From contig CANLDA010000010.1 in NCBI GenBank assembly GCA_947489325.1, forward strand, positions 78,392 through 142,391: DNA of 64,000 nucleotides. Reading direction: 5' to 3'. Under the pieces are notes generated by a model that worked only from the letters and a program-made list of their open reading frames with translations, had not been told where the DNA came from and did no database searches. Position numbers and translations under genes: made by a program. Shown here piece by piece: positions 9,633 to 17,644 of this stretch. The stretch comes from an uncultured Paracoccaceae bacterium (lineage in GTDB: Bacteria; Pseudomonadota; Alphaproteobacteria; Rhodobacterales; Rhodobacteraceae). Each line of letters opens with the position of its first letter. Position 1 is the first letter of the stretch.

Positions 9633-10904
9633 TTATCCGTGAAGTTTGGGATCGGGGCCTGCGCCACGCTCGTCGATCTGAAGGCCGCGCTCAAAGCGCT
9701 TCAAATCATGGTTGGCGATCACCCGGTGAGGTCGATCATTTGCGATCAAATCGGCAAAATAAGTGCCCGAGGCCGGGGTGGCCTTGAACCCACCATAGTT
9801 CCAACCAGCATTCAGATAGAGATTGTCCACCGGTGTTTTACTGATGAAATGCGTGCCATCCATCGACATGTCGACCACACCTGACCAATGACGCAACAAA
9901 CGTACGCGGCCCAGACAAGGCAAAACCGACATGGCGGCCTCGGCGACGTCCTGCACAATCGGCAGGTTGCCCTTTTGCGCATAGGATTTGTACCAATCCA
10001 GATCGCCACCAAACACCATCCCGCCTTTGTCGGATTGCGATATATAAAAATGCGCACCCCCCATGCCAAAGACCACAACCTGATCCAGCAAGGGTTTCAG
10101 TGGCTCTGATACAAAGGCCTGAAGCTTGTGCGATTCAATCGGCAGACAGCCAAGACCCGCCATCGTCCACAGACGTGACGTGCTGCCGGCCACGGCCAGC
10201 CCCACTTTGCCCGCAGTGATTTTCCCGCGTGAGGTTTCGATCGCTGTGACCTTACTGCCTTCACGGCTGATCCCTGTCACTTCGCAATTCTGGATGATGT
10301 CCACGCCCATCTGATCCGCCCCGCGGGCGTATCCCCAAACAACCGCATCATGACGCGCAGTGCCGGCACGTTTGTGCACAGCAGCCCCCATGATGGGGAA
10401 CCGGGCATTGGGGCCATAGTTCAAATGCGGCACTGCGGCCTTCAGTTGATCCAGCCCCCAGATTTCAGCGTCTGAATTTCCAGTGCGCCGCATGACATTA
10501 TAGTTGCGAGACACCGCATCCACGGCACCGGGGTTGTGCAACAGCGTGATGTGCGAGCGCTGTGAGAACATCACGTTATAGTTCAGATCATGACTCAGAT
10601 TTTCCCACAGCTTCAGCGAATCTTCGTAAAACTCGCGGTTGCCCGGCTGCGCATAGTTGGACCGTACAATCGTGGTGTTACGCCCAGCATTACCGCCCCC
10701 AATCCAGCCTTTTTCCAACACGGCAATATTTCGAATGCCGTGATTTTTGGCCAGATAATAAGCGGTGGCAAGGCCATGCAGGCCGCCACCGATTATCACC
10801 ACGTCATAGTGGGATTTAGGTTCTGGATCACGCCATTGACGTGTCCATCCCTTCTGGCCGGTCATACCGTTCCAGAAAACGCTCCATGCAGAAAATTTGG
10901 TCAT
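9633..10904 (-). CDS. soxB: Sarcosine oxidase beta subunit
   Basis: A 423-residue flavoprotein. The dinucleotide-binding motif VVIIGGGLHGLATAYYLA lies near residues 35-52, followed by EKGWIGGGNAGRNTTI. The RHDAVVWGYARGA segment contains the His that carries covalent FMN in characterised SoxB proteins. The C-terminus has NAGWNYGGFKATPASG, typical of this family. SoxB holds the site where the N-methyl amine is oxidised. It is the first sox gene here and follows the racemase-fold gene by about 25 bases on the same strand, so all appear to be one transcript. Confidence 0.93.
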   Translation of the reverse strand: MTKFSAWSVFWNGMTGQKGWTRQWRDPEPKSHYDVVIIGGGLHGLATAYYLAKNHGIRNIAVLEKGWIGGGNAGRNTTIVRSNYAQPGNREFYEDSLKLWENLSHDLNYNVMFSQRSHITLLHNPGAVDAVSRNYNVMRRTGNSDAEIWGLDQLKAAVPHLNYGPNARFPIMGAAVHKRAGTARHDAVVWGYARGADQMGVDIIQNCEVTGISREGSKVTAIETSRGKITAGKVGLAVAGSTSRLWTMAGLGCLPIESHKLQAFVSEPLKPLLDQVVVFGMGGAHFYISQSDKGGMVFGGDLDWYKSYAQKGNLPIVQDVAEAAMSVLPCLGRVRLLRHWSGVVDMSMDGTHFISKTPVDNLYLNAGWNYGGFKATPASGTYFADLIANDRPHRVIANHDLKRFERGLQIDERGAGPDPKLHG

Positions 10905-10929
10905 GAGTTCGCAATCATAGCTGTGTTAC

Positions 10930-11724
10930 TTAGCCCTTTGGCAACAAGGACGTGCCCGGATAAGAGAAAATCTGACCAAAGCCTTCCAGCTGATCTGTGA
11001 TCCCGGCACGACGCAGGCAGCTCCACATTTGGGCCTGATTGCTGGTGATCACGGGTTTGCCAGTGGCTTTCTCGATCTCTTCTGCCGCTTCCAACGCACG
11101 TATGCCCCCACAGCTCAAGAAAATGACATCTGCATCGGGGTGGTCAATCTCAATCGCGAATTTTTTCCAATATTCTGGCGTGACAAGACCCATGTCCCAC
11201 CCGCTGGCAATGTTCAGGCCCTGAATATCCAGAACCTCAAATCCGCGCTCTACAAGAAACTCTGCCTCTGCTGTGTTGATCTCGTCCAGATACGGCGTGC
11301 CAACCACGAGCTTTTTGGCCCCCAGTTCATGCAACGCATCCAACACCCCCTGAACCAGGCACATAGGTTGCGCCCAGGGCGCGCCCTTCTTGATTTCGTC
11401 CATCACCCGGTTTTCGCCGATCACGATAGACCCGCTGGTGCAGCTATAGCTGACCACATCCGGTTTTGCCTCTGGCTGAATACGCGATGCTGCATCGGCC
11501 ATATGTTCAATGTGGCGCGACAGCGTTTCGTTTGTTGTATAGTCGTCCGTTTTCAGACGAGTGACATAAACGGCCACACCTTCAGGGGCCATATCCTTGA
11601 AATCGCTTTCTGCTGACGGGTCTGTCGACATCAGGATAAAGCCCAGTTTGGCCCGGTGGTGACGCCCGCCATCCATTTCTGGAGTGCGGGGTTTAGAGGT
11701 GATGATCTCGCCTGATTTATACAT
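10930..11724 (-). CDS. Asp/Glu racemase-fold protein (maleate isomerase / EutA-like)
   Basis: About 264 residues, started at the ATG at 11724 that shares its A with the TAA stop of the upstream hydrolase. Two catalytic cysteines of the family are visible: SYSCTSGSIVIGE and FLSCGGIRALEA. The GLVTPEYWKKFA segment and the overall length fit the arylmalonate decarboxylase / maleate cis-trans isomerase / EutA group. EutA occurs in ectoine-use operons, and an ehu-type transporter lies nearby, but the rest of the known ectoine pathway is missing. A second, different paralogue lies at 20132-20908. Racemisation, cis-trans isomerisation or decarboxylation of a small dicarboxylate-like intermediate are all possible. 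Confidence 0.8.
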   Translation of the reverse strand: MYKSGEIITSKPRTPEMDGGRHHRAKLGFILMSTDPSAESDFKDMAPEGVAVYVTRLKTDDYTTNETLSRHIEHMADAASRIQPEAKPDVVSYSCTSGSIVIGENRVMDEIKKGAPWAQPMCLVQGVLDALHELGAKKLVVGTPYLDEINTAEAEFLVERGFEVLDIQGLNIASGWDMGLVTPEYWKKFAIEIDHPDADVIFLSCGGIRALEAAEEIEKATGKPVITSNQAQMWSCLRRAGITDQLEGFGQIFSYPGTSLLPKG

Positions 11725-12869
11725 TACAGAATGACCTCTTCCAAAGATTTCGGATGGCTTGTGACAGGCTCCCATCCGTCTTCGGTGATGATAAAGCTGT
11801 CGCCAACCTGTGCGCGGAATGTGTCAACAGTGACCGCCCCGTCAACCGCCAGAACCATGCCGGGTTGAATGATGGTTGTGTCGCCAGTGACCAGTTGCGG
11901 TGCCTCAAGAAAGCTGAACCCGGTCGCACGGCCACAGCGGAACGGGTACTCATAACCCGCGCCCTGAATGACCTCTGCATACGCCGCGTGAACGCTCTCT
12001 GCGGTGACACCCGGGCGTAGCACATCAAGCGCGGCTTTTTGACTGGCAACGGCCACCTCATAAACGGCCTTCTCAGTAGGGTCCGCAGGCTCGCCAATCC
12101 AGAAGGTGCGGTCAAAGCCCAGCTTGAACCGGTGGAAATTGGTCATCCCGCAGAAACACAGGAACACAGGCTCTCCCGTCTTCATGATGCGTGTGCTGGC
12201 GCGATGGTGGGTTTTGGTGATCGTTTCACCCGACGCCATGATTTGCAGGAAATGCGTGTTGGGCGACATAGAGGCATCTTTGTAATGCGCATCCAGCAAT
12301 TCCGCCGCCTTGCGTGTGCCCGCCTGCGAAGTTGCAATCGCCACCTCATATTCTGGAACACCATCACCGATGGCTGCACGACCTGCATCCATCATCGCAT
12401 TGGCCACCAGACCTGCGTGGCGCGCCAGTTGCAGCTCTTCGCTTGATTTGATCATGCGCATTGCATTGAGAACAGGCGTGACCGTGGTCAGCCTGTCGCC
12501 ATCGATCAGATCATTCACATAGTTGCGCACCATGGGCGGCATGTGATTTGGCTCAATCGCAATCTTGCTGGCTGATTTCACCGCCGCGGGCAACTCCTCA
12601 CGCCATTCGTTTCCAGCGCCATCGTTCCACGCAGCAATACGGCCCACGCGCGCCTCGGCCTCGGCCTTGGTCACATCAATGGTTGGGGTGATCAGCAGGC
12701 TGTCGCCATCCTTGGGCACAACCAGAATGGTCGGGCGGCCAAATTCCATGTGCAGATAATCGTAATATCCCGTCAGATAATAAACGTTGTCATCATCCGT
12801 GATCAGCGCAACGTCAATGTTGGCATCTGCCAGTTTGGATTGCAGGCGGCTCAATCTTTCCGTGAACAT
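11724..12869 (-). CDS. Creatinase / M24-fold hydrolase lacking the metal ligands
   Basis: A 381-residue two-domain pita-bread protein, first gene of the operon that continues through the racemase-fold gene, soxBDAG and the Rieske gene. The N-terminal domain has NVYYLTGYYDYLHMEFGRP; the linker MRMIKSSEELQLARHAG and GVPEYEVA closely resemble creatinase. The catalytic-type His is present in KTHHRASTR. However the five M24 metal ligands are largely replaced: FCFCG for the first Asp, GRATG where GHxxG is expected, VDGA in place of the ExG Glu and GDSF near the last Glu. This fits a metal-free creatinase-like hydrolase. Creatinase releases sarcosine, which the downstream oxidase could use. An ectoine hydrolase-like (DoeA/EutD) role is the alternative. 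Confidence 0.75.
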   Translation of the reverse strand: MFTERLSRLQSKLADANIDVALITDDDNVYYLTGYYDYLHMEFGRPTILVVPKDGDSLLITPTIDVTKAEAEARVGRIAAWNDGAGNEWREELPAAVKSASKIAIEPNHMPPMVRNYVNDLIDGDRLTTVTPVLNAMRMIKSSEELQLARHAGLVANAMMDAGRAAIGDGVPEYEVAIATSQAGTRKAAELLDAHYKDASMSPNTHFLQIMASGETITKTHHRASTRIMKTGEPVFLCFCGMTNFHRFKLGFDRTFWIGEPADPTEKAVYEVAVASQKAALDVLRPGVTAESVHAAYAEVIQGAGYEYPFRCGRATGFSFLEAPQLVTGDTTIIQPGMVLAVDGAVTVDTFRAQVGDSFIITEDGWEPVTSHPKSLEEVIL

Positions 12870-12949
12870 GCGATAGGATCCTGTTGCTAAGGGCGCTTAA
12901 CCGTGAGTTTCATAACAATCTATTGGCAGATATGACGTTTTCAAAATGA

Positions 12950-12968
12950 CATATGCTACAAGTATATG
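12950..12968. promoter_or_regulatory. Possible LysR-type operator between divergent genes
   Basis: CATAT-N9-ATATG dyad in the 112-base gap between the M24-fold hydrolase operon (minus) and the LysR gene (plus), ending 13 bases before the LysR start. LysR proteins usually bind T-N11-A dyads in such divergent gaps, so autoregulation and control of the hydrolase-sox-Rieske operon are plausible. Confidence 0.4.
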
Positions 12969-12981
12969 ATAACCTGTAGTT

Positions 12982-13869
12982 ATGAAAAATTATCGCAGCT
13001 CCCTTCCTCCACTTGACTATTTGTTGTTTTTTGAAGCCGTGGCACGGCACAAGAACCTGACCCGTGCTGCTGAAGAGTTAAACGTCAGCCAAGCGGCTGT
13101 AAGCAAACGCGTAAAGTTTCTGGAGCAATGGCTAGGATTGGAACTGATCACCCGTAACGGGCGTATTATTGATCTGTCAAAAGCGGGGCAAAGACTGTCT
13201 TCAAACGCATCCGAAGCACTTGAATACTTGAGTTTGTGCATGGCCCAGTTGCGACAGGGGAATCATGACAAGCTCTCTGTGGCATCAAACGTTGCGATCT
13301 CACAATTTTGGCTGACGCCGCGTATCAACGAATATCTGCTCAGTCGCGATGCGCTGCCAGTGACGATTACCGCCTCTGACAAGGAAACGGACATTCTTGG
13401 CGCAAACAATGACATCGTCGTTTATTATGGCAACGACATTCCGAAAGGTTGGGATGGCGTGCTTTTGTTCGAAGAGATATGGCAGCCACTTGCGGCCCCC
13501 AGTCTGTTGTCCCAAAATTCAGATATCAGGGCCAGCACCTTGTTGGATTTTGATAAATTGGCTTTGAAATGGATCAATTGGGCAGGCTTCATCGACAGCA
13601 CCGGATATGCAGTTTTGGCCGAGACGCAGCGCGTTAACCTTGGATCGTATGGCAGCTCTTTAGACGCGGCAATCCGGGGCAAGGGCATTGCATTGGGGTG
13701 CGCAAACGTGCTGAGTTTTGAGATTGAGGCAGAACGCCTTGTGCCGATGGATGCCTATAAGCTGCGAACCGGGCGCAGTTATTTTGTGATCTGGCGGACC
13801 GGAACGCTTTCCCAACGCACCCGCGATGTGCTGCGGGACGTTGGGATTGATTGCCAAGGCAAAGCGTAA
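12982..13869 (+). CDS. LysR-family transcriptional regulator (GcvA-like)
   Basis: A 295-residue regulator. The N-terminal winged helix-turn-helix is clear: FFEAVARHKNLTRAAEELNV, SQAAVSKRVKFLEQWLG and a short wing before SKAGQRL. The rest is the two-lobe effector domain, starting near residue 95. LTPRINEYL and GIALGCANVL are typical of the GcvA subgroup. It is divergent from the seven-gene catabolic operon and abuts the end of ehuA with no gap. It is a good candidate for the regulator of the hydrolase-sox-Rieske operon, sensing the substrate or an intermediate. Confidence 0.88.
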   Translation: MKNYRSSLPPLDYLLFFEAVARHKNLTRAAEELNVSQAAVSKRVKFLEQWLGLELITRNGRIIDLSKAGQRLSSNASEALEYLSLCMAQLRQGNHDKLSVASNVAISQFWLTPRINEYLLSRDALPVTITASDKETDILGANNDIVVYYGNDIPKGWDGVLLFEEIWQPLAAPSLLSQNSDIRASTLLDFDKLALKWINWAGFIDSTGYAVLAETQRVNLGSYGSSLDAAIRGKGIALGCANVLSFEIEAERLVPMDAYKLRTGRSYFVIWRTGTLSQRTRDVLRDVGIDCQGKA

Positions 13870-14688
13870 TCAGATCGCTTCGCGCACCGCACTTAGGAAT
13901 TGCTGCGTACGTTCGCGCTGTGGCTTGCCAAACAGATCGGCCGGGGGGCCCTGCTCTTCGATTTTGCCGTCATAAAAGAAACACACACGATCCGAAATAT
14001 CGCGCGCAAATCCCATCTGGTGGGTCACCATCAGCATGGTCAGATTATGTTCGGAAACCAGCTTACGGATGACGTTCGTAACCTCGCCAATCACCTCTGG
14101 ATCAAGCGCCGACGTTACCTCGTCAAACAACATTACCTTGGGACGCATCGCCAAAGCGCGGGCAATTGCGACACGTTGTTGCTGACCGCCCGACAAGCGC
14201 GAAGGGTGCTGATCTTTTTTGCCGATCATACCCACAAGTTCAAGCAGCTCTTCAGAGCGATCACGCGCTTCGGCTTTGGATAAACCCAGAACTTGAACGG
14301 GGCCTTCCATACAGTTTTCCAACGCCGTCATGTGCGGGAAAAGATTGAAGTGCTGGAAACACATCCCAATGTCTGCGCGACGCTCGTGTAAATGGCGCGC
14401 ACTGGCAGGCACCAGCTTTCCGCCCTTGCCCGGCATATGCGTCAGCGGCTTGCCATCAACATAAATGACACCGCTGTTGATTGTCTCCAACGTCATCAAC
14501 ATACGCAAAACGGTGGTTTTCCCAGACCCGGATGGGCCAATGATAGACACCATTTCGCCTGCGTTCACGTCTAGATCCAAATCGTCCAGAACCGTCAAAG
14601 ACCCATAGGACTTCCGCACCTTTTTAAAGCTGACCATCGGGATATTTTCACCCGTCAATTCAAGCGGGTAACCTGACATGTCTTCCAT
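13870..14688 (-). CDS. ehuA: Ectoine-type amino acid ABC transporter ATPase
   Basis: A 272-residue ATP-binding subunit of the polar amino acid uptake family. Walker A is GPSGSGKTT, the signature [15 protein letters not shown] and Walker B VMLFDEVTSALDPE. The inserted segment HMPGKGGKLVPASARHL and the GPVQVLGLSKAEA stretch are characteristic of EhuA, not of generic GlnQ-type ATPases. Its start shares an A with the ehuD stop (TAATG). It powers uptake through EhuC/EhuD of the ligand captured by EhuB. The ligand may be ectoine or, given the context, another zwitterionic osmolyte. Confidence 0.85.
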   Translation of the reverse strand: MEDMSGYPLELTGENIPMVSFKKVRKSYGSLTVLDDLDLDVNAGEMVSIIGPSGSGKTTVLRMLMTLETINSGVIYVDGKPLTHMPGKGGKLVPASARHLHERRADIGMCFQHFNLFPHMTALENCMEGPVQVLGLSKAEARDRSEELLELVGMIGKKDQHPSRLSGGQQQRVAIARALAMRPKVMLFDEVTSALDPEVIGEVTNVIRKLVSEHNLTMLMVTHQMGFARDISDRVCFFYDGKIEEQGPPADLFGKPQRERTQQFLSAVREAI

Positions 14689-15356
14689 TATTTCATTCCC
14701 ATTCTACGGCGAACAAAGTTTTCAAATACTTTGATCATTCCGGCCGCTGGCAGTGATATTGCCAGAAAGATAAGGCCAACCAAGGTGTAAGGTTCAAGGA
14801 ACCTATAGTGTTCAGAGCCAATCGCATTGGCAGTATGGATCAGTTCTGCAACGCCGATCACCGACAGCATCGGCGTGTCCTTGAAAATCCCAACCAGATA
14901 ATTCCCGAACCCAGGCACGGCAGGCACGATTGCCTGAGGGATGATAATACGGCGGTATTTTTGCACGACCGTCATGTTCAACGCAGTCGCGGCCTCCCAT
15001 TGGCCACGCGGCACACTGTCCAGGCCACCCCGATATACCTCTGACAAGTAGCAAGAGTAATGCAAACCGATGGCAATCATACCCGACATCCAAGGGCTCA
15101 GGCGCAAACCAAACTGTGGGCCGACATAAAACACAAAGAATATCTGCAACAGCAAAGGTGTTGAACGGATGAACTCTACAAGTTCTCTTACGACAAACGT
15201 CAGGAGACGATAAGGTGTGCGTTGCGCAATCGCCAATACAAGCCCAAGAACCAAGGCGATCCCGTAGCCAGCACCAGCGGCAATCAGGGTGTTCCCCGTC
15301 GCCTGAACCAAGCGTGGCAGGATTTCCCAGACAAATTCCCATTTCCAATCAAACAT
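14688..15356 (-). CDS. ehuD: Ectoine-type ABC transporter permease
   Basis: A 222-residue inner-membrane permease of the His/Glu/Gln/Arg three-gene family. About five hydrophobic segments are visible, beginning with LIAAGAGYGIALVLGLVLAI. The cytoplasmic coupling loop has GGLDSVPRGQWEAATAL and the following IIIPQAIVPAVPGFGNYLV, the EAA motif typical of this family. It ends overlapping ehuA and starts four bases after the ehuC stop. It forms the transmembrane channel with EhuC. Confidence 0.85.
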   Translation of the reverse strand: MFDWKWEFVWEILPRLVQATGNTLIAAGAGYGIALVLGLVLAIAQRTPYRLLTFVVRELVEFIRSTPLLLQIFFVFYVGPQFGLRLSPWMSGMIAIGLHYSCYLSEVYRGGLDSVPRGQWEAATALNMTVVQKYRRIIIPQAIVPAVPGFGNYLVGIFKDTPMLSVIGVAELIHTANAIGSEHYRFLEPYTLVGLIFLAISLPAAGMIKVFENFVRRRMGMK

Positions 15357-15359
15357 GGA

Positions 15360-16025
15360 TCACGCTCTCCCCATTTTGCGGGCCATATAACGTTCAAGCC
15401 AGCGCATGAAAGGCGTCACCATAAAGCGCGCCAGCACATAATAGATGATCAAGGCAGCGCCAAAGGCTTGCGCCGAAAGAAAGGTCGATCCGTTGATCTG
15501 CTTGGTTTCAAACATCAAATCGGCAACTGAAATCAACGACACCAACGCCGTCCCTTTCAGCAATTCGATCATCAGGTTCCCCCAAGGCGGTAACATATTC
15601 ACCAATGCTTGTGGCAAAATGATCCGTCGCATCCGCTGTGCTGGGGTCATGTTGATCGCCAGCGCAGCCTCCCATTGACCTTTGGGGACAGATAGAATGC
15701 CACCGCGCACCAATTCGGCCCCATAAGCGCCGATATTCATGCCCACGGCCAAATAACCGGCAGTGAATTTATCGATGGAGAACCCAAAAAGAGGCAGAAC
15801 AAAGAAGATCCAGTACAGCTGAACCAACAGCGATGTTCCGCGGAATATCTCGATATAAGTGATAGCAAAGGCACGCATCGGCCTGCTTGGCGCCAATTTC
15901 AGCAACCCCATCGCAAGGGATATCACGATCCCCAGAATGGCGGCCAGAAAGAACTGGGCAACGGTCATTCCAGTACCAACCAACAAGCGCGGCCAATATT
16001 GCATGACAAATTCAAATAAGCTCAT
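15360..16025 (-). CDS. ehuC: Ectoine-type ABC transporter permease
   Basis: A 221-residue permease paralogous to EhuD. Hydrophobic segments begin with VAQFFLAAILGIVISLAMGL, and the coupling loop has GGILSVPKGQWEAALAI followed by IILPQALVNMLPPWGNLMI. It lies 66 bases after the end of ehuB, and a hairpin in that gap may lower its expression relative to the binding protein. It belongs to the ehuBCDA transcript on the minus strand. Confidence 0.85.
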   Translation of the reverse strand: MSLFEFVMQYWPRLLVGTGMTVAQFFLAAILGIVISLAMGLLKLAPSRPMRAFAITYIEIFRGTSLLVQLYWIFFVLPLFGFSIDKFTAGYLAVGMNIGAYGAELVRGGILSVPKGQWEAALAINMTPAQRMRRIILPQALVNMLPPWGNLMIELLKGTALVSLISVADLMFETKQINGSTFLSAQAFGAALIIYYVLARFMVTPFMRWLERYMARKMGRA

Positions 16026-16051
16026 GAATCCGATCTGCCTTTCTATACGTC

Positions 16052-16082
16052 AAAAAACGGCGGACCAACATTGGCCCGCCGT
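16052..16082 (-). terminator. Attenuating hairpin between ehuB and ehuC
   Basis: Read on the minus strand, ACGGCGG and CCGCCGT form a 7-bp GC-rich stem with extra inner pairing, followed directly by a run of six T. This is a good intrinsic terminator right after the ehuB stop codon. Partial termination here would give more binding protein than permease, as is common for ABC uptake systems. Confidence 0.7.
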
Positions 16083-16091
16083 AATTAAAGA

Positions 16092-16940
16092 TCAGCGGTT
16101 GGCGCAAACCCATTCTGTGGATTTATCGCCAGGAAGATGGGATGGGGTATAGCCATACTCGGCAACACCCGCGAGCATCGCTTCTGATCCAACATAGCCA
16201 GCAAGTGCTTCGTTGAAGCGTGCCATGAAATCAGCGTCGGCATCACGAAAGCCAATACCTACCCAGTTTTTGGTCCACTCTGGCAGGGCTGCCGGATCGG
16301 TCACCTCAAACTGGCCTTCAGATTGCTCTGCCAGATACAGCGCTTCGAAATAAGTCAAAGCAGCAGCATCTGCGCGGCCTGCCTTCATGGCCGCAAGAGT
16401 TTCAGTCGGGCCAGGCACTTGCATCATTTGTGAATCGTCAAGACCCTCTTTGCGCGATGCTTCGACAGTGTTTGCACCAGAATACATGATCAACGTCGAA
16501 CCTTCGTTCGCCAGAACATCTTTGTAGTTGTTGATGTTCTTTGGGTTGCCTGTAGGCACGAGGAACGCATCACCCATAGAGCCGATTGGCTCTGAGAAGC
16601 TGATGTTTTCGCAGCGGCTGTTCAGAATATAAAGACCACCAGTGATCATGTCATAACGGTTGGCTTTCAGACCTGGGATCAAACCGCCCCATTCGGTCAC
16701 CGTTGTTTCAACGTCGGTGTAACCCATATCGGCAAGGATACCCAGCGCGATAGAGTTTACAAAGCCTTTGGCATCGCCATTTTCGTCCGGGAAGCCCCAG
16801 ATCGGAATGTTAGAGAACCCGATACGAATAGGTTCACCCGCCTCAATCCGATCGGTCAGCGGGCCTGCAACTGCGGCAAATGCACTTGTAGCCAGCACAA
16901 AACCAGCTGCGACAATTGTCTTTGTCAGATTCATTGGCAT
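16092..16940 (-). CDS. ehuB: Ectoine-type periplasmic binding protein
   Basis: A 282-residue solute-binding protein with an N-terminal signal peptide: basic MPMNLTK, a hydrophobic core, then AAVAG. GGAGG lies five bases before the first ATG. Family 3 binding-protein features include VTEWGGLIPGLKANRYDMI and LYILNSRCENISFSEPIG, which match EhuB closely; the Cys in NSRCENI is also typical. It captures the ligand in the periplasm for EhuC/D/A. No neighbouring ectoine hydrolase-deacetylase set is seen, so a related betaine or cyclic amino acid is possible. First gene of the ehuBCDA operon, divergent from the Lrp-type regulator. Confidence 0.85.
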   Translation of the reverse strand: MPMNLTKTIVAAGFVLATSAFAAVAGPLTDRIEAGEPIRIGFSNIPIWGFPDENGDAKGFVNSIALGILADMGYTDVETTVTEWGGLIPGLKANRYDMITGGLYILNSRCENISFSEPIGSMGDAFLVPTGNPKNINNYKDVLANEGSTLIMYSGANTVEASRKEGLDDSQMMQVPGPTETLAAMKAGRADAAALTYFEALYLAEQSEGQFEVTDPAALPEWTKNWVGIGFRDADADFMARFNEALAGYVGSEAMLAGVAEYGYTPSHLPGDKSTEWVCANR

Positions 16941-17110
16941 TATTTCCTCCGTGCCAAAATCTATGAAATCCGCAGATCGGCTTTTGAAAGCACCCTCTCC
17001 CTGCGTCGTCTGGTAAGAATAAGTAAAAATGGCGAATATTTACGTCGAATTTCGGGAATTTAGAACGAAATTCAGTTGTATTTTCTATCTATTTTGATTT
17101 TTATCAGACC

Positions 17111-17560
17111 ATGGATGACAAAGATCTTGAACTGCTCAAATTACTCCAGAAAAACGCCAGATTAACCGCTGATTCATTAAGCGAAGAGGTTGGCCTGTCT
17201 TCGCCCGCTGTCCAGAAAAGGATCAAGCGATTGCGTGACTCTGGCGTGATCGAAAGAGAGATAGCGGTGCTGTCTCCGGCCAAGCTGGGCCGCGAAATGA
17301 CAGTTATTGTCGATGTGTCTTTAGAACGGGAAAACCGGCGATATTTGGACGCCTTCAAACAACGTATGCGCAACGCACCACAAGTGCAGCAATGTTATTA
17401 TGCCACGGGAGAGGCTGATTTTATACTGATCATCGTGGTGAATGACATTAAAGAATACGAAAAATTCACTCAGGAATATTTCTTTGATGAATCCAACGTC
17501 AGCCGCTTTACCACATCGGTTGTGATGGATCGGGTCAAGGTTTCTCTTGATGTCTTATAG
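17111..17560 (+). CDS. Lrp/AsnC-family regulator
   Basis: A 149-residue regulator. The helix-turn-helix lies at residues 1-60 (LELLKLLQKNARLTADSL, VGLSSPAVQKRIKRL) and is followed by the ligand-binding RAM domain (residues 65-149), with PQVQQCYYATGEADFILIIV. Divergent from ehuBCDA across a 170-base AT-rich gap. An Lrp-type regulator (DoeX) accompanies ectoine catabolism in other bacteria, which fits the ehu-type transporter. It is followed by a strong terminator. Confidence 0.88.
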   Translation: MDDKDLELLKLLQKNARLTADSLSEEVGLSSPAVQKRIKRLRDSGVIEREIAVLSPAKLGREMTVIVDVSLERENRRYLDAFKQRMRNAPQVQQCYYATGEADFILIIVVNDIKEYEKFTQEYFFDESNVSRFTTSVVMDRVKVSLDVL

Positions 17561-17588
17561 GTCGCGCTGAACCTTCTTTGGCTTACAA

Positions 17589-17625
17589 ACATGGCGCAAA
17601 CCTTCCTTGGTGCGCCATGTTTTTA
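17589..17625 (+). terminator. Intrinsic terminator after the Lrp-type gene
   Basis: A perfect 10-bp stem, ACATGGCGCA and TGCGCCATGT, with a 12-base loop, followed by a T-run. It lies 28 bases after the stop codon of the Lrp-type gene and separates it from the convergent flavoprotein gene. Confidence 0.85.
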
Positions 17626-17644
17626 AATGTTCCGATTGATCAGG

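Noticed and set aside
10930..17560. A standard ectoine/hydroxyectoine catabolic cluster
   Set aside because: The transporter, EutA-like and M24-fold genes fit, but the deacetylase, ammonia-lyase-like, cyclodeaminase-like and MocR-type regulator genes are absent and the M24 protein lacks expected residues. I kept the transporter name only.
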